Under the pieces are notes generated by a model. That model made no database searches, was not told the origin of the DNA, and worked only from the letters and a program-made list of their open reading frames with translations. From Sipunculus nudus (taxonomy: Eukaryota > Annelida > Sipuncula > Golfingiida > Sipunculidae), in contig CM049321.1 of the NCBI GenBank assembly GCA_026874595.1, forward strand, positions 4,457,479 through 4,521,478: a stretch of DNA of 64,000 bases, read 5' to 3'. Shown piece by piece: positions 48,722 to 60,641 of the stretch; position 1 is the first letter of the stretch; each line of letters starts with the position of its first letter. Position numbers and translations under genes: made by a program.

Positions 48722-51700
48722 TTATATATCATATCCGAGTTGTCGTATCACTTCACCACACGCACGGTTAATTTCTGTAGCTTCCCTGTATGTTATACTA
48801 TCCATCCATTTTGTGGACGTTCTTTTGGAGTCTTTACGGCCTGTACCGAATGACCCTCCTTGACCCAATTTCCCTGTTATGTACCGTTTTACACCAAATG
48901 GCAAGTGAAGCCCGAGAAAATCGTACACTTCCCTTCCTGCTGACATCATGTCGTCTGCGAGAGATTCATATTTTAGTTCGAAAAAGTTAGTCGGGTAGAG
49001 TTTCTCTAGTTCTCTCCTCTTCAGGACGTCATCTAACATTTTCCGGGTGATAACGCATGCCTCTGTAGTGAGATTTTCTTTAGATATTTTTGACATTTGT
49101 CGTATGTTTTTTGTCGACATTGCTGTTGCTCTGGGGTCACGGAGTACATGGACAATCTTAACGTCTGGGTTTCGCCGCAAGATGGGGCTTACTATATCTA
49201 AATCTAACCGGATTGTTTTAACACTACGTATCATGCTCTTGCATGCCTTCTGGAACTCGTATGTGCAAGCGTTTACAGTAGTGGACACATTTCTGATACA
49301 TTCTTGGCGTTTTTCTGCCGACATATAATCATCATGAGTTACACCGACGTCTTTAAGTTTTTGGAGTTCGTTTGGCGGAATTAAATCCCAAGGTGTCCGC
49401 TTCCGGCCGTGGCCCACAAACTTTAAGAGAGTCCTACATTTCTCATTATTCATCGAGTTGAAAAACCTATGTTGTCCACAGGAACCGGAAAATTCATCTT
49501 GACATTTTTCTGACTGTTTCATTAAGACCCTTCTACTTGCCTTAACAGTTTTTCTTTCGGGTGGGTGAGGTGTTTTATTTAACTTTTTGTTCAATAAACA
49601 ATCAATCGTGCCGTCCGTACAATCTACGGTGGTGCCCCCTTCAGGCCATTTTGAAGTTAGCTGCGGTGGAGGCGAAGACAAGCAGTTTCTATAAGGACGC
49701 AGCGACAGCGGCGTGAGTTTATGGATAAACCGATGAGACAGCACTTCCGTTGGAATTCCGTCTACGTTGCAGTCCAAGATGTCAAGGATATGTTCTGCCA
49801 TTTCATCCACAACGTCCTGGGGCAAATTTCTGAAACAATTCATGTCTTGGAAAAATTATATCTATCGCGCATGCTACTCTACGTACCTCCCGGATTTTTT
49901 TATATTTATTTGCTTAAAAATATTTCCAATAAAGCAAAATAGACCTCGACAGGCCAAATTAAATCAAACGGGTTTCAAATTTGTAACAGCACGGTCATCT
50001 TGAAAGCTACTGCCACCTGGCGGTAAATTTGTTCACTATCATTAGATGATACCATCGTCAATCCACCAATTAACTGTGACAGCAGCTAAGTTGGAGTTGG
50101 AACATCATTTAATTACGCTTAAATCTGTATCAACCTAATCAGCATGCAGTTTTGACAATGAAACATATTTGGATACAAAGTCAATGATTCACCTTAAATA
50201 TTCAAAGAACCATTTTCATGCCATACCGGTATGTTGATGTTGACTTATAAATGCCACTTAAATTATGATCACCCGACAGTTAATGATTATGTCTTTTTAT
50301 TAAATCTCGCAGCCTATCAAGTGATCCTTATTTTTTTTTTTTTTTTTTTTACTTTTTTTTGTCACAGACCTATTTGCCCTACTGTTAAAAAAACACTATT
50401 TTCCCTACTCATTTGTTTCGTTTTGGAACAGGAGGTTCAAAATGCTGTGAATGGCTGTATGTGAAATTGTTTTTCTATGGCCAATACCTTTATAAACTTG
50501 TACTATTATGGTCAATTTGAGCACCATGTTATAAAAAAAATCCTGGTATAAAGTGGGCACCACATAAAACAGTTTAAATATGTTTTCAAAAACCTTAATT
50601 TCTAATAAGATTACCAAAAATAAGCATAAAAAGGGTATATACATTTGCGATACCAGTACTACTTGTTCTTTGTCATGAGGATTCGAATAACAGCCCGCAA
50701 ATACACCAGCTTAACCGAAATCTTAGTTGAAGAGAGCCATTATAAACGTGGGTTTAGATCGTTGGTGTAGCTCACCTGAGAGATCCATTAAGACTTGTAT
50801 AAATGTCGTACGGGCTGAGGCCGTACTTGGTGCCGTACAGGTGACCAAACAGTCCGTCTACAGGCTCAAACGAGTAGAAGGCGTCGGGGTTTCTGTTGAA
50901 CAGCTCCCCGGCGAAGCTGGATCCTCCTCGGAAGTACGCCATCACAACCACCTTCGCGGGCTCCTGAGGACCCTGGTCCAAGAAACAACATTTAATAAAA
51001 CTATAGGGCTACTGTAGAATTATAATAAGCTGCTTCACTTTGCTGAATATTGGCTCCGAGAGAAGGTTTCATGCAAAATATTACGTTTGCGTCTAGAAAA
51101 TATTGAGCTTGAGCAAAGAATGAAACACACTTCTTAAAGTCCACAAAACAAAATTTCCTTTAGCTCACCTGCGAGCTGTTTTTCGTGTCTCTATCTACCT
51201 TGAAACTTTAATTTTAAATTTATATTTAAAAAAATTCAGTTTTCAGCAAGAAGAACAATAGTTTTGAGGGGGGGGAGGGACTTTGAGAAGCTGTTATGTA
51301 GTTTTTTATTATTTTTATTTCATTTTAGTTGTTACTGTTAATAGTTTACCTTTAAATAGTTAATTTTGTTTATGTTACAAAATCATTTTAAAATAAATAG
51401 ATAAGAAATGTATACCACCAGGAAGAACACTGAACCAGATTAAAATAATCTATATTTAATGGATCTAATATTAATTTAAAACAACTTTCCGATTCATTTT
51501 AGATATAGGGGTTTACGCCAGTTCTGCTGTCATCACATTAATAAGACACTCCGACCCAGTTCAAACGAATTTAAAGTTGCACATACCTCAGGAGGCAAAC
51601 CGACAGAATCCTCAGGCGCCATCTGTTGGTCAGTCTGTACACTATCTATCCAATCTAAGGTCCAGGAAGCCAGATATATCACTGTAATAAAAACCTTAGC

Positions 51701-52369
51701 ATCTTCAGATGTAATGGTACGCTTTGCATGCTGTATCGTCGTATCGATGAAACACAAAGACAGCTCACAAATATAGAAACAAGTCATGCCATCCTAACGT
51801 GAACTTTAATCTGAGTTATTGGTGAAGTTTAAGCTGTTTTTTATTTCTTATATTGACCTTATCAGACTTAAATAAGATCATGTATTGTCGTATTATCGAC
51901 TGGATAAGCAATGTATACATAGTGTTTGGTGCTTTCATGACAAAGATAGACTAATTTTACTGTCTTTTTCATTTGTTTACGAACAACTTTAACAACAGAG
52001 ATTTTAATAAGAAATTATACACAAAGAAAAATTAAGTGTATCGTCAATACGTATCGGTGATCGCTTTAAGTGTATCGTAATACGTGTATTACCTGAATAG
52101 GCTGACCGATATCCAACCCTTGTCACAAAAATAAAAAAAAAATGCTTCAGATGACATAGTAAACTTCTTAATGTACACGAACCACTGCAGGAGATTACTT
52201 CAGCGGAAGTACAGAGAAGAGAAGCACACCAACATGATACCTCCTGCGTTCCGCATCTCCTCCGTGTACATCAACCAGTGGCGTCAATTTTTCTTCCAGG
52301 GTGGGGGGATGACTTTGTATATTTATATACACACACACATATACCACAGCGTCTATGAGTGACATATTC

Positions 52370-52419
<50 letters not shown>

Positions 52420-54914
52420 ATACCAACGTTAATCATATTTCAAATAATCATAATATTGTAATGGAAAATAAGGTTTTGTTATACAAAGCAAGGTTTAGAT
52501 ATAACATTTTTTTGTAAATGGATCCAAAGTCTTTAAATATATTTATTAATATATTTCATTTGCAATATTATAATATTATTCTCTAAAAAATGGGGGGGGG
52601 GATGATTACATTGGCCATCCCCCCTTGCCAAAAAGTGGGGGGTATATATACCCCCCATCCCCTCATATATTGACGCCCCTGACATCAACGTACTGTTTAA
52701 AGGTTGTGCATGAACACTCGTACAAACAAACAAACAAACAACAGAGAAAGTTCCGGCATCAGCATTTGTATCAAGATTTTTTTTTCAAAAACGGCTTAAG
52801 ATGCCATCTTCTTCACTGCAAAACCTGAGCGAACTACTTGAATATTCATTTCGAAACAAAATTTCATTAATATGTCTGTGACTGTAATAAAGATATCTTT
52901 TACACAGGCGGATTAATATATCAACATGTATAGATCCGTAAATGCATTACCTCCATGAAGCTGCGTTTAATTATGTATAACAGCACGCCAATCTACCTTA
53001 ATATTTAATATTTTTACCTGGATGGTTTATCTAGTTTAACTCGTTACGTAGAAATGTACATCGCTGAGACCAGAATTCTGGAATAGAACAATGCGACAGC
53101 GCCCTGTAACGTAATGTTGTAAGTAATGCCTGGTCTGATCAATTATATTCCTTTCGCGAATTTTTGCATTCGATCATTGCTTGCATGGGGTACATTTGCC
53201 GTAGACTGCCACCGGGGAAGTAGTATTTATTATTGGGGTCATGCCAAATTTTGAATTTGCCTGACACCCATGGCAGGAAAGGACGTTATTATATGCATGC
53301 AGAATGGTAATAATTATTGGAATGCACAATCTCAGTTTGAAATAACCCTTTTTTGGATGGTTATTTATATCAGTCCACCTGGTTCATATATGCGCACATC
53401 CCTTTGAGCTTTTATAAAAATAGGCCAGAAAACGTGGATATCACCGCACACAGGCTGCGTGTTTTGTTTGAATCGACGTATTTATAATATGTGGGGGCCC
53501 ACAAAAATAAAACAACTCAGAGGAAGCCAGAAATCACATAAATTGTTTTTCAAAAGGTAGGTCACAGGTCACTTTTATACATGAGACACCCACTCTCGTT
53601 TGCCTGATTACACCAGGACACCAGCTCACGTTGGTCTGATACTTGGCCCTGTGCCAGAACCGGTGTTATCAGACCAACGCTATCATTGGTCTGATCACAA
53701 TTCTTTGCTATGTGCCCACCCTGGTGGTCAAACCAAGAGAATCTTGTTCTTCAAAGCAGCGGTTACACGGAAGGACACCTGGGACGACTACAGTGTATAA
53801 CCGCTGTGTGAGGAGATAACGTATATAAGATTAAAGGAAATTATTTTCAACAAGATAAAGTAATAAATTTATTTTAAAATATGAGAAATCATTTTATTTT
53901 TTACAACAAACCCGCCCCATTTATTGCAGTCGTGATCACTAGTCACGTGAAAATAAAGCCTCATTCTAATATCTGCTGATTAGATGATGTAATGTTAACA
54001 CTCTTAAAATATAACCAATAAAAAAAGACGGCTACTCATGTAGCCTGATACAGGGACACATCTGATTTGTCAGGACATGTGAAAGAGTCAAAAATGTTGT
54101 TAAACATCGACAATTTATTTTGATATTCTGTCCATATTAGGCTATCACTACCATATGAATGAAATGGAATATTTCAGAAAATCACCTAAGAGCACAGTTG
54201 GACACGGGTTAGAAGAACAAAGAATGATCATGTTTGGTAAGAACGTTGTACTTAAATGTGTCTGGCATATGCCCTGTTGAACGGGAAAAAAACAGACCTT
54301 TTGACATGCTTCAGCTGCGCCGATGTATTGAAAGTGTCACATAATGAAGTAATTTAGGAATGATAAAAATGGATATTGGTACGATATTCTGTTGCATTCG
54401 TAGGTGGGTTAGCAGGCAGGCCTGTTTGGGTCACGTGATTAGTTCCCTCTATTCATCACATCCTACACTTCGTCAAGTACGGTGCTTCACGGAGTTGCGT
54501 CCCAGTATCAGTCGCATACAAAATGTGCTATACGGGCTGGCTGTCCACAAGTATGCGGGAACTCCTTTGGGAAATTTACGGTTGTTACAAACGTCAAAGC
54601 AGAGAGGGCTTTGGAAGACTTACGGTACTTAATCAGATTAGGTATCATGTTTCCAGTATAGACCCCTTTAGCGGCGGCAATGTTACCCCTAGTTCCTTAT
54701 CAGCCACCTGTAGCGCTGCAGTCGGGCCACCATCAGGGGGTGAATGTGACTGCCCTCATATAGCCAGTGGTCATTGACTCCTACAATGCTGTTTGCTTTG
54801 CCTCATGTGCTCTCTTTGTATTTATTCTTTACTTTCACTGATTAAAGTCATAATGGCTGGTATTCAAGCTTCTGAATGTCAATACACTGTTGCAAGGAAG
54901 TAAATTCTAAACCA

Positions 54915-54985
<71 letters not shown>

Positions 54986-55163
54986 TGAAACCTCGTTGTG
55001 TCGTACTCGCGTAAGTCGAATACACCGCTTATGTCGAAGTCACGCACTCGATATTCTGGACAACTCTAGTTAAATTATTACTAAATAAAACCCGCTTGTG
55101 TCGAACCTCGGATGTGTCAAAGTTTTCTTGGGGTCCCTCTGACTTCGACACAACGAGGTTTCA

Positions 55164-55216
<53 letters not shown>

Positions 55217-55660
55217 GATAATATTTCATAGTTAACTCATAAATGGAACCAACGTCTATAAATCTAATTATTAATATATTCAGTTTACATTTTATAAATT
55301 TTATTATCTGAATAGCAGGGGGATGTCTGATATAACATTGACCATCCCCTCCCCCCCCCCCACCCCTTTGATAAAAGTGATATATAACCCATCACCCTAT
55401 ATTGTTGCCCCGGAATATTATCTTACTGAATATATGTCAGGTAAAGCTTTGGTTTTCAATTAATTATTTACTTAATTAATCATAATAAGATTAATACAAG
55501 TTTTTAACTATTTTAGAAGGTGGGCTCCATGCACTCGAGGTAAAGGGCTCAATATATGTACAGAAAGAAATGTCTGTTTGAACTTACCTTGCAGAGTCAG
55601 TAAATAGCCGACCATAAAAAGAAAGAGGCATTGTATCATCGGAAACAACTTACGGCACAT
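48722..55660 (-). CDS. Carbohydrate sulfotransferase (6-O-sulfotransferase-like), four exons, complete
   Basis: Exons 55660-55588, 51681-51587, 50972-50776 and 49829-48722 total 1473 nt, giving 490 aa and a TAA stop. Intron phases 1, 0 and 2 all match and every junction is GT-AG. The protein is a type II Golgi protein: an N-terminal anchor (residues about 8-30, MIQCLFLFMVGYLL onward), a 5'-PAPS loop FRGGSSF (70-76) followed by FYSFEPVDGLFGHL, and the 3'-phosphate site VHVLRDPRATAMS (348-360). It is expected to transfer sulfate from PAPS to a sugar hydroxyl on a glycan or proteoglycan. The closest vertebrate type by motif is the CHST1/3 galactose/GalNAc/GlcNAc-6-O group; the acceptor sugar cannot be read from sequence. 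The segment between the two PAPS sites is long, with a Lys/Pro-rich stretch at about 185-225. Confidence 0.9.
52276..52681. mobile_element. Complete hAT-type MITE with 8-bp target duplication
   Basis: 406 bp between CAGTGGCGTCAATTTTTC and ATATATTGACGCCCCTG, an imperfect terminal inverted repeat. It is flanked by an exact 8-bp duplication ACATCAAC (52268-52275 and 52682-52689), the hallmark of hAT elements. There is no coding capacity; the interior has a (TA)n tract (about 52374-52415) and G/C-runs. It lies in sulfotransferase intron 1. Related copies lie at 30370-30830 and about 55214-55420. Confidence 0.88.
53400..53560. repeat. Dispersed repeat copy 1
   Basis: Shares ATAGGCCAG, CACCGCACACAGGCTG, CGTATTTATAA and GCCC(A/G)C(A/C)AAAATAA with about 58525-58680. 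The end (AAGCCAGAAATCACA) recurs at 62500. This is an unclassified interspersed repeat in intron 1 of the sulfotransferase. Confidence 0.6.
54918..55213. repeat. (TA)n tract split by a mariner-type MITE
   Basis: TA runs at 54918-54982 and 55167-55213 flank the element at 54983-55166. The TA tract is probably part of an older hAT-type MITE, whose right part is visible at 55214-55420. Confidence 0.85.
54983..55166. mobile_element. Tc1/mariner (pogo/Tigger-like) MITE
   Basis: 184 bp with terminal inverted repeats of at least 20 bp (CAGTGAAACCTCGTTGTGTC and its complement at 55147-55166), bounded by TA as expected for this superfamily. No coding capacity. It is nested in a TA microsatellite, which offers abundant TA targets. 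Confidence 0.88.
55214..55420. mobile_element. Right part of a degenerate hAT-type MITE
   Basis: Shares AGATAATATTTCATAG..., TTATTATCTGAA, TTGACCATCCCC and ACCCATCACCCTATATTG with the element at 52276-52681. A C-run at about 55350-55360 matches the C/G tracts there. The terminal repeat is decayed (TTGTTGCCCCGG). Confidence 0.55.
55588..55660 (-). CDS. Sulfotransferase exon 1: cytosolic tail and membrane anchor
   Basis: Begins ATG (55660-55658) MCRKLFPMIQCLFLFMVG, a short basic tail and a hydrophobic anchor. It ends with a GTAAG donor one base into a codon, which fits exon 2 (51681) where the joined codon reads Val and the hydrophobic run continues (VIYLASW). Found by splice logic because it is too short to stand out as an ORF. 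Confidence 0.82.
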
Positions 55661-56465
55661 TGTCTTTATAATTAAATTTTGTTAATTATTCAAGTTTGTG
55701 TACAGTTAACGTGGAGACAGCCAAGTTACACGTAGTCTACATGCACGCCTCATGTTTATCATATATTGGTATAGTGCGTGTTGAACCAGACCTAGCGGTA
55801 TCTCCGGGGGCCGTCAAAAAATATCAAGCACAGAATATATGTTGGACGTAAATATTGCTATATATTAACCGTTGTCGTTATTTTACCAGGTGATGGGCTG
55901 ATGTGACATGGTAATATTAATAAAGTAATATTTAGCCTGATACTTTATGGACAGATCAATTGATTATTGGCGTCATGGTCTATTAGAGAGGACGAAGGTG
56001 TAGAGATATTATAATTAAGAACTAGAGCCATGATCTTAACTCCGACATCCGACTTGAGACATCTAGATTTTCCATGGAGTGCGTTCAAACGCTTGATGAT
56101 ACACGATACGTGAACTCTCTGATAGATGGCGCGGCGATGGCTCCTTCAAAAACAAATGTTAAATTTCTCAAGCATTAGTTGATATATGGAAAAAGGTTCC
56201 CCTTAAAACACTCGGAAACTTTCTTTATAGTTCAAAAAAGAAATTGGTTATTCCAAGGAGTTACATGACAAAGGTCGATTGGAACCACGGTCCATTATAA
56301 TATTGATTATTCGTTTAATTTTACCAGAGAAGCAAACAGATTTAAATATGTAAATTTGCCACATATTTTAAGAAGTTCTTCTCAGTTAAAAAAAAAACAA
56401 GTGACCCATGGGTCATGACGCTCAGCTGACTGACATGTTGACAATATGTCCTTGCACAGGCAGCT
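55661..56465. other. Upstream region of the sulfotransferase, no gene seen
   Basis: Likely holds the sulfotransferase promoter, but no clear TATA box or other element stands out. The open frames are short and unrecognised. Confidence 0.45.
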
Positions 56466-57830
56466 AATTAAGATAATGTAGGTGGCATCATCATTCATGT
56501 TTATTAGCTTAAGTTCATCAAGACCCATAAGCACAGCAAATAAAATAACAAGCCATCCAGCCTTTCCTGAGAAATCTGGTAATTTGTATATATTTGTAAC
56601 AATATTTTTGGGGTGCTCAAACACGGCCAGTTACTCGGAGAATATAGGTCACAGTGACCTAATTTCAGGTTTCTGAGGACTATGAGGACTTACGAGGAAC
56701 TTACAGGATGCAAAGGTTCATGATTCTAGCCTTTACGGGAACGATCTGTGCCTTGTTAACAGTCCTAGTGTTCTAAAAAATACATGTAAAAAAATCGTTA
56801 AAATTAAGATAATGCAGGTAGCGTCACCATTCAGGCCAAGTGGCTAAAGTTCATTAAGACAAATAAGCACACCGAATTTGATGAAAATCCATCATGCCGT
56901 TCCTGAGGAATCTGGTAATATGTGTGCATTTTACATTATTTCTGGGTGCCCGTAACTTGAAGAATATTAGCCACAGTGACCTAATTTTAGGTTTCTGAGG
57001 AGAACTTTTGAGGAAGTCTTAGGATGCAGAGATTCATTATTCTAGTCTTTATGGGTACGATCTGTGCCTTGTTAACAGTCCTATTGTTCTAAAAAATACA
57101 GGTAAAAATTCGTAAAAGTTAAGATAATGCAGGTAGCGCCACTATTCATGCCCAGTACCTAAGCTTAATTAAGACCCTTAAACACACCAAATAAGATGAA
57201 AATACATCAGGCCGTTCCTGAGGAATCTGGCGATTAGTGTTTTTTTTTTATTGATTCCTTTTTTTTTGGGGGGGGGGGGGGGTGTTACAGGCTCTATAAA
57301 TCGAAGAATATAGGTCGCAGTGACCTAATATCAGGTTTTTCAGGATGCCGAAGTTCATGATTCTAGGCTTTATGGATACGATTTGTGTCCTACTAACGTC
57401 CGGCTGGCCGGCCGGCAGGATGGACGAACGACGGACAAAGGGTGATCGCTATAGCCCAGATAACTTTCAATCAGCTGAGCTAAAAAAAAGCGTATAATTT
57501 CGAAAAAATCAAGGTGGCGCCACCAGTCTGCAAAAACTGATGAAACACCCCATGATCAATATGCATGCACAAGAACCATGGTGATCAATGCATGCATTTG
57601 TTGTTCAGATACTGGAGCTTTTGAATCAAATTTTTAATTATTCTGGGAGGTAATTCTGAGCCCCTCAGCTCGGAGGATATGGGTAACAGAGACCTTTTTC
57701 AGGTTTCCAAGGAGATTTTTTCATGGACCTCCTTGGATGTCAAGTTAGAAGATTCTATATGAAGTGGTTACGATTTATGCCCTGTTAACGGATGACGGAC
57801 GACGGACAGAGAGAGCGATCGTTATAAAAA
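56466..57830. repeat. Four degenerate tandem copies of an interspersed repeat
   Basis: Units of about 310-340 bp start near 56470, 56808, 57120 and 57500, each beginning like AAGATAATGCAGGTAGCG(T/C)CAC, continuing with GAATATAGGTCACAGTGACC and ending with a GATTTGTGCC...TTAACGG element, in two cases with a GACGGACGACGGAC tail. The same tail closes blocks A and B (18830, 22147) and a copy near 60288. This is a transposable-element family typical of bivalve-type genomes; class unknown. A G-run lies near 57269-57282. Confidence 0.7.
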
Positions 57831-58524
57831 TAAGGCTGCATATTATGTTTCAAACGATAAGGGATCTGCAAAATATCATCTTTCAATAAATTAAATGCTT
57901 GGGGTAAAATAGTTGATATTGAAGTCATGATATAGTAAACGATGCATTTTACCGGCTTCTATGGTCTAGGCAGCACACACCAAGGACACGGACACCAGAG
58001 CACAGACCGTGAGTAAAAGGTTAACGCCATGCACATAGAACAGTATAGACTGTTTATATATTGTCCCCTCTGCTTTGACGGCCCCCTGCTGCATGTGCCA
58101 AAGTCGTCTGCCGAGATAAGCACGTGCTTACTTCTCATCGTTACCATGCCATTTCTCACGTGCCGTGGTATTTACTATCACTGCCTCGATTCGACCGGGG
58201 CACTTTTTGCCTCCCACTGCGTGTCAGGGACTTGTTTAAAGAATTAACCCAAATCACATTAATATTTGTGAGAAAATTCCCTTATTCATTAGAAGGCCCA
58301 GATCTTTTAACTATTTATAACATTTCTTCCTGTTTTATAATAAAATCTTGATAATGTTGTATATTTAATATCAGAAATGAAATTCAGATGTTATGCCATA
58401 CAAACAAAAAACAATATATTCTGCACCTAATGGTATTTCCGGGTTTTCGATTTGACTAAACTTTTAAACCAATATTTTGTAATGGCTAATTGTCTAGGTG
58501 TTTTTTTTTTTTTTTTTATAAAAT

Positions 58525-58680
58525 AGGCCAGCATATGCCAATCCCACCGCACACAGGCTGTTATTTTTTTATATCCACGTGTTTATAACACTAGGTGGCC
58601 CGCCAAAATAATCAAAACACATTCAACAAAGATATCTGACGGACTAGAGTTTTGCAGCTAGTGACCTTTCAACTTAAGCA
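58525..58680. repeat. Dispersed repeat copy 2
   Basis: Same family as about 53400-53560 (ATAGGCCAG, CCACCGCACACAGGCTG, GTGTTTATAA, GGCCCGCCAAAATAA), preceded by a T-run. Confidence 0.6.
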
Positions 58681-58719
58681 CATTTACAACAATTACCATT
58701 TCTTTCCAATCGTTAACCT

Positions 58720-59400
58720 TGCTGTGTTTTGTAGATAAACAAGATTATACATCCATCATACTAGAAGCGGATCCAAAGCCTCAATTGGTTCTTAATTTTG
58801 TGAGGGACCATACACGAGTCAAGTTTGAAATCCATATTGCTATCAAAACTGGAGATAACATAAGAGATGTGATTTTCACCAAATATGGAAATATTCAAGG
58901 TCAAGGCCACTCTCGGGGTAAAGGTCATGACCTAAACTTATATAGACCTCATCCCATAACCACTCCCTCTAATATGAAAGAAATTTGTCCATTAGGCCTA
59001 GTTTTGTTTTACTTATAATGCTCATAGTACTTTCACATGGCAATTATGGGGTATTAGAAGGAGCGAAAACAAGAAAAAGATAACAGGTGGCGCCTCCAGT
59101 TTCCGGTACATCACAAGGCTATCCAAGATCTTCGGTCACCTTGATTATTGGTCCAATCCATGCAAGCTTTCCTGCGATTTTTAAGAATTTGTGTGATTTT
59201 CAACAAAAGTGGACCTATTCAAGGTCACGGTCACTCTCCTAGCAAAGGTCATGACCCCATTTTAAATAGGCTTCGTCCTCTTACCTATATCTATACGCAT
59301 GTAAAGTTTGATAAAGATCCGTGAAATTTTGTTGAGTTATCTCAATCACAAGATTTTTCTGCGGCGGCGGCGGGACCTTCATGAAACCATAGTATCCCGA
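58720..59400. repeat. Tandem pair of a degenerate AAGGTCA-rich repeat
   Basis: Two related units (about 58780-58985 and 59150-59345) share ATTCAAGGTCA(A/C)GG(C/T)CACTCTC, AAAGGTCATGACC, a CCTC(A/T)T...CC(A/T)ATA stretch and a following AAAG. The first contains the exact palindrome AGGTCATGACCT. The plus-strand open frame at 58719-59018 falls inside it and is not gene-like. Confidence 0.55.
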
Positions 59401-60640
59401 CTTTGTTTGGGGACACAATGACTAGCTTTGCCTACCCGATCATTAATTTCCACCCGAGGACCAGTTTAGTTTGATCCAAAATACGCCAGATGGTACTTAA
59501 GTATAACGAAGACTGAATGAACTACTCTAATATGAATAAATAACACCACAACACGATGGTGACAGGTGAAAATGCTTCTAATTGCACAGGTGATAGGAAG
59601 AAGATAATTAAAAATAATTTTGTAAATTAATGAGCATTATATAAGACAAAATCTACCTGCCATATATTTTATTTTAAGAATCAAATTTAGTTCATTAGCT
59701 TGAAACTACTGAAATATAGCGTAATATCTGCATGACTCTTACGATTCTCAGAAGATGTGAAAAAAATTAACATTTTGGTTCGGCATTTCGAAATTTGCGT
59801 TATCTTTGCTTCGCTTTTGACAAATTTGAAAACTTCTGGAACTATGTGTCCTCTTCTTGCACTGCCGGCCTGAGGTCTGGATCAAGAATAAGAACTTATC
59901 TTTGAACACAATCGTAATTGGCGCTGCGATACACCCTTCAAACATTAAATTTTAAATATCTATGGGTTTATTTACAAATAAGGAAAATGACCCCCCCCCC
60001 CCTTATAGGATACAGTTTGCATCCCCCCCCCCCCTCGACAGTTCAAGACTAACAACGAGCATATCCGTAGCTTCGCCACGTGAAAAATTCAGTGACAAAG
60101 GTTCACTGCGGCCACCGTCGTTTATAATATATATTGTACAGGGAGGCATATCGGTTATAACGGTGCCTTACCATACATATTCCCTGCGCCAGAGGATGCA
60201 GGTAACAATGACAAATTATCTGCTTCCATTGAGGACCTGACAGGACTTTATAATATGTTAAGTTTCAATTTTCAGGGTTATACCGTTACACGATTTGTGC
60301 CCTTTTAAAGACGACCAATGAGACGGAGAGTCGATTGGCAAAAGAAAAGCCTGTATATAACTTAACTGTAACTTATTTGTGGTATCCTATATTTTGCTAT
60401 ACGCCATTCTTCCGTTCTTCTGTTACTTGCGGCATATCCGTAATTTCGATATGCGACCTGTGACATACAGGAATTAGAGTGTACGCAAAATGTTTGCCCC
60501 CATGGGTGGTTTCGAAAAACCAGAAGAAATATACCTGTAAGGGTTCGAGAAAGGTGCGGAGATGCAACACGAAATTACTCCGAGGACAGCGTCCTGGCAA
60601 ATAAAATCTGCGGAGAGTTTGGTGGCTAGGGGTAATTACC
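59401..60640. other. Repeat-rich stretch, no gene seen
   Basis: Poly-C runs near 59990-60002 and 60023-60034, and a degraded copy of the GATTTGTGCCC...GACGG repeat end near 60288. The short open frames on both strands show no recognisable domain. Confidence 0.5.
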
Positions 60641-60641
60641 G

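Noticed and set aside
50727-51017. Plus-strand 96-codon frame
   Set aside because: It lies antisense to sulfotransferase exon 3, which has the PAPS motif and matching splice sites.
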